DNA of 34,398 bases from JBFXAM01 sp050184295 (GCA_050184295.1 JBFXAM010000044.1:1-34398), one strand, 5' to 3'; shown: positions 1 to 10,111, numbered from the stretch's first letter. The notes: a model not told the origin generated them from the letters alone. Translations and numbers: made by a program.

Positions 1-1
1 C

Positions 2-262
2 CTGTTCGACGCCGGACACGACGCGGCCCTGCTCCAGCAGGTGCAATCGCAGAGCCGCGCCATCTTTTTGGCGTTCGGCTGTCGTCACCTGGCGCGAATC
101 GACTGGATGGTCGATCGTGCGGGCCGACCCTGGTTTCTCGAGGTGAACACGCTCCCCGGCTTCACGAGCCACTCGCTCGTGCCCAAGGCCGCGCAGCGCA
201 TCGGGATTTCGTTCGAGGAGCTTTGCGACCGGCTGGTTCGAATGGCGGAGCGCGACGGATGA
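2..262 (+). CDS. ddl: D-alanine--D-alanine ligase, C-terminal part (5' end outside window)
   Basis: ATP-grasp ligase that joins two D-alanines for the peptidoglycan stem peptide in the cytoplasm. Only the last 86 residues are in the window; the reading frame enters at base 2. The end of the family is clear: AFGCRHLARIDWMVDR, then LEVNTLPGFTSHSLVPKAA, which carries the EVNT metal/phosphate-binding segment and the PGFT.HSL loop, then a terminal helix (ISFEELCDRLVRM). The stop codon overlaps the next start as ATGA, so ftsQ is probably translationally coupled. The ddl-ftsQ order is that of the dcw cell-wall/division cluster. Identity is secure; the length of the whole protein cannot be judged here. 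Confidence 0.93.
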   Translation: MFDAGHDAALLQQVQSQSRAIFLAFGCRHLARIDWMVDRAGRPWFLEVNTLPGFTSHSLVPKAAQRIGISFEELCDRLVRMAERDG

Positions 263-1164
263 GGAACGGTCTGGGCCGACGAACGAGCAGCGACGCCCGC
301 GGTGCACCGCGCATGTCCCGCGCCGCGGCGCGGCGCGCCGGAATCGCGCTGCTCTGGTGCGCCACCCTCGCCGGCGGCGCCTACGGCCTCACGCGACTCG
401 ACACCCACGCACGCCAACGCGCCGCGCAGAGCCCATGCCGGCTCGAACTGATCGGCGTTCCCGATTGGGCCCGCGCCGCCGGCTGGGTCGTCGACGATGT
501 GCGCGCCGCCGCCGCGTTGCCGCCCGATGCCGACCTCTTCGACCCGGCGCTTTGCGATCTACTCGCCGCAAACGTGCAGACCTGCGGCTGGGTGCAGCGG
601 GTCCAACGCGTCGCGAAGCGGGCTAACGGCGTCATTGCGATCCACGCGTCGTTCCGCACACCGCGCGCCCTCGTCGAGCATCAGGAGCGCCTCTATCTCG
701 TCGACGACGAAGGCGTCCGCCTGCCCACGGCGCCCGCGCGGCTGGCCGATGTCCGTACGCACGAGTATTTCATCATCACCGGCGTGCGCAACGCGCCGCC
801 GCTCGAAGGCCGCGCATGGGGCGCGCCCGACGGGACAGAGGATCTGCACGCGGGACTCGCGCTAGTGCGAACGCTGGAGGCGCTCGACGTCCACCGGATG
901 CCGCTCCGCGCGTCGATCCGCTCGGTTGACGTCGGCAACTGGCGCCGCCGCGAGAATGCCGCCGAGGGCCAGCTTCGGCTGCGCACGACGGACCCGCCGA
1001 CGGTCGTGCAGTGGGGCCTCGCGCCCGGCGACGAAGGCGACATCGAGCCCGCAGCCCGCGACAAGCTCGAGCTGCTTAGAAAAGTGTTCACCGATCACGG
1101 ACGACTGCCGTCGCGCACCGAGATCGACCTGCGCCCGCCGCGCGGCGTGCTGCGCTCGCTCTGA
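259..1164 (+). CDS. ftsQ: Cell division protein FtsQ-like (POTRA domain)
   Basis: Predicted bitopic membrane protein of 301 residues. FtsQ is the divisome scaffold that bridges early and late division proteins. A basic cytoplasmic N-terminus is followed by one membrane segment (about residues 28-47, ALLWCATLAGGAYGL), then a periplasmic region that opens with a POTRA-like stretch (CRLELIGVPDW...) and a beta-rich part with LYLVDDEGVRLP, the usual FtsQ 'variable then V-D..G' pattern. The start was chosen at the ATG overlapping the ddl stop (ATGA); an in-frame ATG 36 bases upstream lies inside ddl. Sequence conservation of FtsQ is low, so the call rests on topology, the LYLVDDEG pattern and the position behind ddl. 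No ftsA or ftsZ follows. Confidence 0.8.
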   Translation: MRNGLGRRTSSDARGAPRMSRAAARRAGIALLWCATLAGGAYGLTRLDTHARQRAAQSPCRLELIGVPDWARAAGWVVDDVRAAAALPPDADLFDPALCDLLAANVQTCGWVQRVQRVAKRANGVIAIHASFRTPRALVEHQERLYLVDDEGVRLPTAPARLADVRTHEYFIITGVRNAPPLEGRAWGAPDGTEDLHAGLALVRTLEALDVHRMPLRASIRSVDVGNWRRRENAAEGQLRLRTTDPPTVVQWGLAPGDEGDIEPAARDKLELLRKVFTDHGRLPSRTEIDLRPPRGVLRSL

Positions 1165-1260
1165 GCCGCGACGGTGCGCGCTCCCGGCAGCAACCCGCGG
1201 GGCTGGGCACGCAACCGAAGTCAAGGCAACCCGAGGCCCGAGGACGGGGTAGAATCACCT

Positions 1261-2103
1261 ATGCAACCGACGCTGGCCGAATATTGGCGCATGTCCATGG
1301 ACCTGCTCAATCAGCACTTGCCGAGCCAACTGGCCTGGACGCCGATCGTCGGCCTGCTGGTTGCCGCCCTGCTCGGCGGCGGCCTGATGTTGCACGGCGC
1401 GCGGCTGGCGCGCGGTTTGTTCGCGACGGTTCTGCTGCTCATGGGAGGCATCGGCGGCTATGCGCTGGCTCCCGTGCTCGCAACGCCGGTCTGGCCCACT
1501 GCCGCGCTTGCCGCGATCGGCGGTGCGGCGCTCGGGTTTGTGCTGTTCCGGATCGTGCTCGCCGGCGTCACCATGGGGCTCTTCGCATCGCTCGCGATCG
1601 GCGCTTACACTCTCTTCGGCCTCGCCCCGCACCTGGCGCACTACACCAGCGACGGGCTGGACGCCGACAGCCGTGTCGTCAGCCTGCCCGCGGCGGGCGC
1701 CGTCGTCGGCGCGACGCCTCCATTCTCCGAACGTTTCGCGCACTTGTGGAATTACCTCTCCACGCACGCGCCGCGCTTCGAGCTCACGTTCTACGGACTG
1801 CTCTTCGCCGCACTTTGCGTCGGCGGGCTCTGCGCGTGGCGCACGCCGCGGCTGGCCCGCGCCCTCGCAGCGGCGACCGGCGGTACGTTCCTGTTCGGAC
1901 TCGGGTGCGCGGGGATGATGGAGATGTTCGCGCCGGCCGCGCTGCAATGGCTGCTCGGGAACGATGGATATGCGTGGGGGATCGTCGGGGCGACGTGGCT
2001 CGCGTCGCTGATCTGGAATCTGCTCGCATGTCGCAAGCTCGCCGCCCAGAAGCCGGCGGCCGAGTCGGCCGCGGCGCCGGCGGCGAAACCGTCGCTCGCC
2101 TAG
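1261..2103 (+). CDS. Polytopic membrane protein, function unknown
   Basis: A 280-residue integral membrane protein that I cannot assign to a characterised family. About seven hydrophobic segments are visible, beginning with TPIVGLLVAALLGGGLMLHG, GLFATVLLLMGGIGGYALAP and the long AALGFVLFRIVLAGVTMGLF region, and later YGLLFAALCVGGLCAW and WGIVGATWLASLIWNLLAC. The spacing of Gly-rich helices recalls DUF4203/TMEM198-type proteins, but that is only an impression. The C-terminal tail is Ala/Pro/Lys-rich and probably cytoplasmic. The start at 1261 is preferred over upstream in-frame codons because it follows the purine-rich GAGGACGGGG and opens directly into the hydrophobic core. It lies 96 bases after ftsQ in the same direction and may be cotranscribed. 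Confidence 0.75.
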   Translation: MQPTLAEYWRMSMDLLNQHLPSQLAWTPIVGLLVAALLGGGLMLHGARLARGLFATVLLLMGGIGGYALAPVLATPVWPTAALAAIGGAALGFVLFRIVLAGVTMGLFASLAIGAYTLFGLAPHLAHYTSDGLDADSRVVSLPAAGAVVGATPPFSERFAHLWNYLSTHAPRFELTFYGLLFAALCVGGLCAWRTPRLARALAAATGGTFLFGLGCAGMMEMFAPAALQWLLGNDGYAWGIVGATWLASLIWNLLACRKLAAQKPAAESAAAPAAKPSLA

Positions 2104-2137
2104 CGTAGTACCTCACTAGAACCGCGGCGTATTGGGG

Positions 2138-2157
2138 CCGCGACATTCCTGTCGCGG
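2138..2157. other. Perfect intergenic hairpin
   Basis: CCGCGACA and TGTCGCGG form an 8-bp perfect stem with a TTCC loop, 35 bases after the end of the membrane-protein gene. There is no T-tract on either side, so it is a poor intrinsic terminator. It could be an mRNA 3' stabiliser or part of the neighbouring repeat. The rest of 2104-2429 shows no convincing gene. Confidence 0.5.
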
Positions 2158-2167
2158 GGCGGTTCCG

Positions 2168-2190
2168 CGCGGCCTGAAGGCCGCGGCTCG
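2168..2190 (+). repeat. Short palindromic repeat, copy 1 (CTGAA-loop, GGCTC tail)
   Basis: CGCGGCC-TGAA-GGCCGCG followed by GCTCG. A second copy at 18238-18260 has the same design (CGCGGG-CTGAAA-CCCGCG, then GCTCC) with covarying stem bases, which points to a dispersed REP-like family. It sits between a plus-strand gene end and a minus-strand gene end. Confidence 0.55.
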
Positions 2191-2347
2191 GTCCGTGGAA
2201 TGATCGCTCTTTTTCGCGGCACTACATCCGCGCATCGGGGGGCTTCCCGATTCAACGGTCGCCGGTCACGCGCCATGCCGACGCGAGAATCGCCGGCATC
2301 GCGCACCGCAGTGAACACGGACACACGGCGCGCCCGACCAGGTAGGA

Positions 2348-2372
2348 CAGGTCGCGATCGCACCGCGACCTG
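2348..2372 (-). terminator. Hairpin downstream of the SRPBCC gene, possible terminator
   Basis: CAGGTCGCG and CGCGACCTG form a 9-bp perfect stem with a 7-base loop, 57 bases beyond the end of the acs/SRPBCC operon on the minus strand. No U-tract follows, so termination is uncertain. Confidence 0.35.
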
Positions 2373-2429
2373 CCGTTCCGCTGATCCAAAGCACCGACCG
2401 GGTGATCCGCGCCGCGGACACCCCATTGG

Positions 2430-3196
2430 CTATTTCGTCGGTGGCGGGCTTTCGAGGAGCGCCTGAAGCGCGGCGAGCTGCTCCACCCAGTACGCCTTCA
2501 TCCGTTCACCCGCCGCCGCGTCGGGCAGCCGCTCGTGCTGCACGGTGACCTGTCCACGGTCCGGACCTTTCGCGTAGAGATTCACGTCCACCGACGTGCG
2601 CCCGTCGACCCAGGTGATCCGCATCGACTTGTTTGTGGTGGCGGTGCGCACCGTGAACGCCGGATCGGCGAGCCACCGGCCGCGCGTCTGCAAGTCCTCC
2701 CACGCGCGATACAGCGTGGGCAGCGGAGCACCAATCGTCTTGCTCGCGCTCACCGAGAATCCGTCGGGCTTTTCGTGCTTCTGGCGCCGGCCGCGGGCCT
2801 GCTCGTAGCCGACCGTGACCATCTGGCTCCACCAGTCGCCGACACCGTGCTTCTCATGCAACAGCCGCGCGATCGCGGGATGCTCCATCTTCGCACCGCC
2901 GGCGCGGTCGAGCACCTTCAGCCAGTCGTCCCAGCCCTTGCCGGTCGCCTTTCGCACGGCCGCGTCGCCGATGCCGCCGTAGGTCGGCGCGAGCGCGCCG
3001 CGAACGGCAGCCGCGTGCGGCTTGGCGACGGGGGCGCGGGTCCGAGGCGCCGCGCGGGGCGCGGCGCTCGCGCGGGGCGCGGGCTTCGCGCCCGCCCGCG
3101 CGGCCGGCTTGGCGCGCTTGACCGCGGATGCCGGCCGCGTGACGGACTTTTTGGCAGATGTGGATCGCACCGACTTCTTCGCCGAACGGCCGCGTT

Positions 3197-3200
<4 letters not shown>
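2430..3200 (-). CDS. Basic-tailed DUF4287-SRPBCC protein
   Basis: 256 residues in three parts. Residues 1-65 are an extreme Lys/Arg/Ala/Pro tail (AKKS, KPAARAGAKPAPR), like a histone H1 tail and plausibly nucleic-acid binding or disordered. Residues 75-140 match the DUF4287 pattern (GDAAVRKATGKGWDDWLKVLD, then HPAIARLLHEKHGV and WWSQMVTVGYEQARGRR). Residues 148-250 look like an SRPBCC/AHSA1 hydrophobic-cavity fold (TLYRAWEDLQTRGRWL, then ITWVDGRTSVDVNLYAKG and GQVTVQHERL). The biochemical role of this combination is unknown to me. The ATG overlaps the acs stop as ATGA, so it is translationally coupled to acetyl-CoA synthetase. The basic tail could be an extension, but no better start is visible. 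Confidence 0.8.
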
Positions 3201-5155
<1,955 letters not shown>

Positions 5156-5373
5156 GGATTGCTCCTCAAGCGCCCTCGAACGGCGCCGCGCGGCGGAGGA
5201 CGACCGCCGCGACACCGGTTCGTGCGCAGCGCATCCATGATAGTGGTTTTGCGCCTTCTGCGCGGCGGGCGAGATGCGATCTCGCCGCGCTGCCGGTCGG
5301 TTCGTTACACTGGGCGCGTGCGGGGTGCCGTTGTCGGTGGGTCGACAGCGGGCCGCGCTCGGAGAGCGAACTC

Positions 5374-6915
5374 GTGCCGACGATTCACGGACTCGACGTC
5401 GTTCCGATCATCGGGCTCGAGGTGCACGTCCAGCTTGCCACGCGTACGAAGATGTTCTGCGGCTGCCCGCTTGAGTTCGGCGCGGCGCCCAATTCGCGCT
5501 GCTGCCCGACCTGCCTCGGGCTGCCCGGAGCCCTGCCCGTCATCAACCGCCGGGCGGTCGAACTCGCGATCCGCACCGCCGTCGCGCTCAACAGCCGCGT
5601 CGCTTCATTCACGAAATGGGACCGAAAGAGCTACTATTACCCCGACCTGCCGAAGAACTACCAGATCTCCCAATATGACCTGCCGCTCGCATCCGGGGGA
5701 TTCGTCGAGTATCCGCTCGACCACGAGATTCGCCGCGTCCGCATCCGCCGCGCTCACCTCGAAGAGGACGCCGGCAAGAACCTGCACGACGTGCCCGGCT
5801 GCACCGCCGTCGATCTGAATCGCGCCGGAACGCCGCTGCTCGAGATCGTCACCGAGCCCGACCTGCGCTCGGCCGACGACGCGCGCGAGTTCGCCACGCA
5901 GCTCCAGCGGCTCGTTCGCTACCTCGGCGTGAGCGAAGCGAACATGCAGAAGGGGCAGATGCGCTTCGAGCCGAACGTCAACCTGCGCATCCGCACCGAC
6001 GGGCACGACGTCCGAACGCCGATCGTCGAGGTGAAGAATCTCAACTCGTTCCGCGCGCTGCACGGCGCGATCGAATACGAGCTTCAGCGGCAGATCGAGG
6101 CGTGGCGCGCCGGCGGGGCCGTCGCGACCGTAGGGAACAAGAGCAACCGCGGCTGGGACGACGAGCGGCTCATCACCGTCGCGCAGCGCGAAAAGGAGGA
6201 AGCCCACGACTATCGTTACTTCCCCGATCCCGACCTCGTGCCGCTCACCGTTGCGGATGAACCCGTCGCGGACGTACGCGAGCACATGCCCGAACTGCCC
6301 ATTCCGCGCACCGAACGATTCATCTGCGAGTACAAGCTGCCGCAAAAAGACGCCCCGGCGCTGGTCGACGATCTCGAAACCGCCGACCTGCTCGATGCGG
6401 CGGCGGCGGCCGGCGGCGACCGCGTCACGCTCGGCAAGCACTTTCTGAGCTTCTGGCTCATGCACGCCAATCAGCGCAACGTCGCGATCGCCGCGCTCGG
6501 CGTTTCCGCGACGCAGATCGCGGAGCTCTCGCGGCTCGTCGCCGACGCGCGGATCAACGCCACCGCCGCGGCGCAGATCGCGGAGGTGCTTGTGGCGCGC
6601 GCGAACGCCTCGAACGCGAACGAAGCAGACGGCGCGCGCGGGCGTCCGGCCCCGGCGCAGCTCGCCGCCGAGCTGGGCCTGCTCCAGACACGCGACGCGG
6701 ACGCCATCGCGGGTTGGGTCGATGCGGCGATCCACGCCAACGCGCAGGCGGTCGCCGACGCCCTCGCAAACCCGCGCAAGCTCCACGCGGCGCGCGGATT
6801 CCTGACCGGGCAGGTGATGAAGCTCTCGGCGGGCAAGGCCGATCCCAGCCTGGTGCGCGAAGCGCTCGAACAGAAGCTCGCCGCGCTGTCCCCCGCGCCC
6901 CGAGAGGACGCTTGA
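5374..6915 (+). CDS. gatB: Asp-tRNA(Asn)/Glu-tRNA(Gln) amidotransferase subunit B
   Basis: Subunit of the GatCAB complex, which converts mischarged Glu-tRNA(Gln) and/or Asp-tRNA(Asn) to Gln-tRNA and Asn-tRNA. 513 residues, slightly long for the family. Seen: VVPIIGLEVHVQLATRTKMF, the Cys zinc site (FCGCP with SRCCPTCLGLPG), KSYYYPDLPKNYQISQYDLP, HLEEDAGKNLHD, MQKGQMRFEPNVNLRIR, and the C-terminal YqeY-like tRNA-binding domain ending GQVMKLSAGKADPSLVREAL. A short Asn/Ala-rich insertion lies at about residues 411-425. The start is GTG, preceded by GGAGAGCGAACTC; residue 1 falls just before the conserved core, so no longer start is needed. gatA and gatC are not in the window. Confidence 0.96.
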   Translation: MPTIHGLDVVPIIGLEVHVQLATRTKMFCGCPLEFGAAPNSRCCPTCLGLPGALPVINRRAVELAIRTAVALNSRVASFTKWDRKSYYYPDLPKNYQISQYDLPLASGGFVEYPLDHEIRRVRIRRAHLEEDAGKNLHDVPGCTAVDLNRAGTPLLEIVTEPDLRSADDAREFATQLQRLVRYLGVSEANMQKGQMRFEPNVNLRIRTDGHDVRTPIVEVKNLNSFRALHGAIEYELQRQIEAWRAGGAVATVGNKSNRGWDDERLITVAQREKEEAHDYRYFPDPDLVPLTVADEPVADVREHMPELPIPRTERFICEYKLPQKDAPALVDDLETADLLDAAAAAGGDRVTLGKHFLSFWLMHANQRNVAIAALGVSATQIAELSRLVADARINATAAAQIAEVLVARANASNANEADGARGRPAPAQLAAELGLLQTRDADAIAGWVDAAIHANAQAVADALANPRKLHAARGFLTGQVMKLSAGKADPSLVREALEQKLAALSPAPREDA

Positions 6916-7006
6916 TCGACGGAGCGCCGCGCGACGGTCGTCAGCGCGCGTGGGAATCGATGACGGGTGCGGGCGCCGCCGAGCGGCGCTCGACGACCGG
7001 CGGCGA

Positions 7007-8872
7007 TCACGCCGGTCGCGAGCGCACCTGGTGTACGCCGCCGAGGCCCAGCGTATAGGTTCCGATCGTTTCCTGGCGGCTGTCGAGCGTAAACTCATTC
7101 TCCGCGGTGACGGCCAGATTCAGAATCACGGCCTCGGCATCGGCGTCGAGGATGATCTCGGTCATGTTCGGCGTGCGGTCGGACCAGAGCGCGATCGCCC
7201 GCGGCGCCGTCGCCGCCCGTTCGACGCCCGGCACGCGGTAGCGATCGACCATCCCCGCTGCGGTCAGCGTCAGCACCGAACTGCCCGGATCGTCCGCGAG
7301 CACGCTCGCGTAGCGCGCGGCCCAGCGACTGCGAAGTTGCGGCCCGTCCATCAGGATCGCGACGACCAAAGACGGACCGACCGCGCGAATCAGATCGGAG
7401 ATCGGATCCTGCCGGGCGAGATCCTCACAGATCAGCGGACAGACGGTAATCTCGTCCCCGAAATTGATGAAATTCACGACGCGGTTCCGGACGGGCGTGT
7501 CCTCCCACCAGGTGTAGCGCGGGTGCAATTGTCCGCCCAACTGGTAGCTCTTGATCTGCCAGTCGTTCAGCCGCCAGCGATGGTGCTTCGGCTGCCAAAC
7601 GTGTCCAAAGCCGCCGCCGCTGTTGGGCTGGTACCCGAAGCAAACCCAGTTTCCGTTCTCCGGCCTCAGGTCGGCGCGCTGTCGGCGGCGTACGCCCGCA
7701 ATGTACGCCCGCACGCCGTTCTCGCGCAGCACCGCTTCGAGCGCCTTGAGCTGGCTTCCATCGATGGCGCTTTCAGGCAGGATCGCCAGGTCGATCCCGC
7801 CCACCTCGCGGTTGGCCTCCGCAAAGACCCTCCGCAGCCGCGTGCGAAGATCGTCGTCGCGCTCCACGATCTCCGGCGCGTAGCGGAAGAAGCGCGGTGC
7901 GGGCGTCGCTTCGCTGGCGTGCTCCATGCCCGAACCGGCCTCGCCGCTCGTCACTTCACGGAAGTCACGAGCGCGCATTTCCAGCGGCCAGGGGAGCAGC
8001 AACAACGACAGGCTGCCGAGCGAGCGCACCGCCCGGGGGTCTGCGATCGCCGCACAGTCGGCGGCGGCGGCGTCGCGCGGGCACGCCGGCCCAATCGGAG
8101 CGGGAAAGAGGTGCGGCCCCTCCGTCAGCCACTTCGCCAGTGCCGATGACCGATGCAGTGCCAGGTTTGACGACACGGACCGGAGCGTAATCCCGACCTG
8201 CGGCGTGTGACGCTTCGGCAGAACGCGGGCCCGCGCCGGGTGAATCGTCGCGAGCGTTCCAAACTCGCTCAGCAGTTCGCGCGCCCATCCCGCCGCAAGC
8301 CGCGCTTGTCGGCTCTCCGGCAGCGTGCGGATGCCCCAACCCACGCAGACGCTGTCGGCCACCGCGTGCAGCGTCATCAAATCGCGAAAGACGGGCTGAT
8401 GTGCGATCCAGATGTCCTCGACGTTGCCGACGCGTGGCGGCTCCATTTTTTCAGTCACGCGCTGCCAACAAGCCTGGACTTCGTCGGGCACCGTCGTTCG
8501 CAACGCTCGCCAACCCGCGGGATCGGCTGAATACAGCACGTGTCGCTGGATGCGCGGCTGCCGCAGCGCGCGCACCCACTCGTCGGTGATACTCCCGACG
8601 CGTTCGCGCCAGGACGGGGATTTGAACTCCCGCGGCGGCCAGTCCTGCGTCACCAGAGCGTACGACCCCGTAACGCTGAAGAACATGCTCGTAAACGCGA
8701 AGAGGTTTGGCGGCCACACGAGGAAGTAGCTGTCTTCCTTGAGACGCAGGAGCTTGGCGCCCCCCACGTCCACGGACTCGACCGCCTCGGGGATCAGGTA
8801 CTCGACGAGGCTGAGCGTATTGACCGCGTAGCTGGCTTCATTGATCGTCGCATTCGCCTCGAATTCGGACAT
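7007..8872 (-). CDS. Nitrilase-superfamily domain protein with a large N-terminal region of unknown fold
   Basis: 621 residues. The C-terminal part (about 330-600) carries the three positions of the carbon-nitrogen hydrolase triad in order: Glu367 in DLAILPESAIDG, Lys429 in HVWQPKHHRW, and Cys482 in ITVCPLICEDLARQDP, followed by a family-like LVVAILMDGPQLRSRWAARY strand-helix. The N-terminal half (1-300) contains SYFLVWPPNLFAFTSMFFSV and RHTPQVGITLRSVSSNLALH and matches no family I know. Nitrilase domains of this CEDL type are known fused to reverse transcriptases in some anti-phage DRT systems; no reverse-transcriptase motif (YxDD) is present here. The start at 8872 (ATG, GGAAGAG upstream) is preferred to a TTG at 8941 that would run through the structured non-coding stretch upstream. 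It is a single gene, convergent with gatB. Substrate unknown. Confidence 0.75.
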   Translation of the reverse strand: MSEFEANATINEASYAVNTLSLVEYLIPEAVESVDVGGAKLLRLKEDSYFLVWPPNLFAFTSMFFSVTGSYALVTQDWPPREFKSPSWRERVGSITDEWVRALRQPRIQRHVLYSADPAGWRALRTTVPDEVQACWQRVTEKMEPPRVGNVEDIWIAHQPVFRDLMTLHAVADSVCVGWGIRTLPESRQARLAAGWARELLSEFGTLATIHPARARVLPKRHTPQVGITLRSVSSNLALHRSSALAKWLTEGPHLFPAPIGPACPRDAAAADCAAIADPRAVRSLGSLSLLLLPWPLEMRARDFREVTSGEAGSGMEHASEATPAPRFFRYAPEIVERDDDLRTRLRRVFAEANREVGGIDLAILPESAIDGSQLKALEAVLRENGVRAYIAGVRRRQRADLRPENGNWVCFGYQPNSGGGFGHVWQPKHHRWRLNDWQIKSYQLGGQLHPRYTWWEDTPVRNRVVNFINFGDEITVCPLICEDLARQDPISDLIRAVGPSLVVAILMDGPQLRSRWAARYASVLADDPGSSVLTLTAAGMVDRYRVPGVERAATAPRAIALWSDRTPNMTEIILDADAEAVILNLAVTAENEFTLDSRQETIGTYTLGLGGVHQVRSRPA

Positions 8873-8920
8873 GGTCCGCTCGCACTCTTCCGGCTGGAGC
8901 GCCGGGGTCGGTCCGCTGAC

Positions 8921-9074
8921 GCGCTCGGTGCGGCGCGCCAATGCGCCGCGGGTTCGAGTCTCGCGGAGCGCGCCTCCGACAGCAATTCGGGGATTCGCCT
9001 GAAGAACGACGCGGCCACGAATGGCGCCGCGTCACACGCCGAGGACGCGCGGGTTCAATTCCCCGCGGGCGCCA
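8921..9074 (+). other. Structured non-coding stretch with two tRNA T-arm-like hairpins
   Basis: The gap between the nitrilase-domain gene and the PEP-CTERM terminator (8873-9210) has no convincing gene. It holds GCGGGTTCGAGTCTCGC (8948-8964), preceded at once by a variable-arm-like hairpin (8932-8947), and GCGGGTTCAATTCCCCGC (9049-9066), flanked by TGGCGCC (9022-9028) and GGCGCCA (9068-9074). Neither folds into a complete tRNA: no proper anticodon loop with T33 is found. They may be tRNA remnants or chance GC-rich structure. Confidence 0.3.
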
Positions 9075-9210
9075 GCCTCAGCGTGGAACGGAGTGCGTGT
9101 TGCCGCAGGCGCGATCGCGGCTCGACACGGCGCACAAAGGAGATGCGACGTTGGCGTGAGCAGGTCGGCGACGTGGCTTCGCGGATCGAAGTGCGTTTCG
9201 GTTGGGGGAG

Positions 9211-9244
9211 AAAAAGAGAGAAGCCGGGTGGAGGCCCGGCTTCT
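9211..9244 (-). terminator. Intrinsic terminator of the downstream PEP-CTERM gene
   Basis: On the minus strand AGAAGCCGGG pairs perfectly with CCCGGCTTCT (10 bp, 6-base loop) and is followed by a CTCTTTTTCTC tract. It lies 42 bases beyond the stop at 9287. Confidence 0.88.
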
Positions 9245-9286
9245 TGGTGAGTCGTGTGTGGTGTCGCGACTGAACTCTTCGTCGAC

Positions 9287-10009
9287 TTAGCGGCGACGGA
9301 GAGCCAGACCGGCGAGACCCAGCAGCAGCAGGCTCGTCGGCTCCGGCGTGATGGTGGCATCCGCCAGGGTCGAAACTTCGCCGAACTGATTGCCGCGCAG
9401 CGCCGCATCGCCGGCGCCGAAGTTGACGTCGTCGACCAGAACGCTGCCGCCGGCGCGGGTGATACCCGAGTTGCCGACCTGGAACTTGACTTCGCTGGTG
9501 CCGTTGTTGGCGGCGAAATCGAGGTAGCCCATGTAGACGGCGTCAACGCCATCATCCCAGCCGTCAACGAGCGGCGGGAACTGGGCGCCGGTGCGCGTCA
9601 CGGCGACGAAGTTGAACGTCGGGGGCGTCAGATCCGAGCCGGTCTCCCAGCGACGAATAAACGTCGGCGAGCCGCTCGTGATGTTGAGACCGCCGCCGCC
9701 CGTGATCGTGGCCGGGCCACTGATCAGGACGTTGAACGCGATGCCGTTCCAAACGTTCGGATCCGGATCGCCGGCATCGCCGGTGACCCACATGTGCAGA
9801 CGACCGCCCGGAATCGACGGGTTGCCGACGGTCGGGCTGTTCAGCGGTGTCGCCGCAGCGGCAACCGCCACGCCGCCCGGGAGGGTCGGCGAAACGCGAC
9901 CGGTGCCCGCGAACGGGTCATCGGCGCTGAAGAACAGCGTCAGATTCGCCGCCTGAGCAGCGCCAGCCGTCAGGGCCAGACCAGCAAGAACGCCAAGAAA
10001 CTTCTTCAT
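9287..10009 (-). CDS. PEP-CTERM sorted surface protein, paralogue 1
   Basis: 240-residue exported protein. The signal peptide is MKKFLGVLAGLALTAGAAQA with cleavage before ANLTLFF. The C-terminus is a textbook PEP-CTERM signal: PEPTSLLLLGLAGLALRRR, i.e. the PEP motif, a hydrophobic helix and a terminal Arg cluster that exosortase recognises at the inner membrane. The middle (ISGPATITGGGGLNIT, RRWETGSDLTPPTFNFVAV) has no family I recognise. The start was chosen at the ATG with GGGAGAG seven bases upstream; six further in-frame codons upstream would spoil the signal peptide. It is closely related to the gene at 10428-11159 over its full length, so a tandem duplication. Each copy has its own promoter and terminator. 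No exosortase gene is in the window. Confidence 0.92.
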   Translation of the reverse strand: MKKFLGVLAGLALTAGAAQAANLTLFFSADDPFAGTGRVSPTLPGGVAVAAAATPLNSPTVGNPSIPGGRLHMWVTGDAGDPDPNVWNGIAFNVLISGPATITGGGGLNITSGSPTFIRRWETGSDLTPPTFNFVAVTRTGAQFPPLVDGWDDGVDAVYMGYLDFAANNGTSEVKFQVGNSGITRAGGSVLVDDVNFGAGDAALRGNQFGEVSTLADATITPEPTSLLLLGLAGLALRRR

Positions 10010-10105
10010 AGAATTTCTCTCCCTCAATGAGGACTCTCGGTGTGGAGGTCCTTCCTCCTCCTGGGACCAGATCTGACTTGGGTGCCACTCACCCTCACTC
10101 CAACA
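10010..10105 (-). promoter_or_regulatory. Conserved hairpin leader of PEP-CTERM paralogue 1
   Basis: The predicted 5' UTR of about 95 bases contains, in transcript order, GGGTGAGTGGCACCC (10080-10094, 5-bp stem), ATCTGGTCCC, a GGAGG...CCTCC hairpin, AGTCCTC and the ribosome-binding GGGAGAG. The same blocks occur in the same order before the second paralogue (11160-11260), while the sequence between the blocks has diverged. Confidence 0.65.
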
Positions 10106-10111
10106 GGGACC

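Noticed and set aside
8882..8972. Type II (Ser/Leu-like) tRNA on the plus strand
   Set aside because: T-arm and variable arm look right, but the anticodon loop lacks T33 and a purine at 37, and no good 5' acceptor strand exists at the correct distance.
8756..9077. One-piece tmRNA on the plus strand: GGCGCCC...GGACTCGAC at the 5' side and GGACGCG...GGTTCAATTCC...GCGCCA at the 3' side
   Set aside because: The 5' half lies inside the well-supported coding start of the nitrilase-domain gene, the T-loop has eight bases, no G-U at the third acceptor pair, and no Ala-rich tag frame ending in a stop is present.
10080..10105. Sigma-54 promoter reading TGGCAC in the PEP-CTERM leaders
   Set aside because: The -12 element (TTGC at the right spacing) is absent in both copies, and a good sigma-70-type promoter lies just upstream of each.
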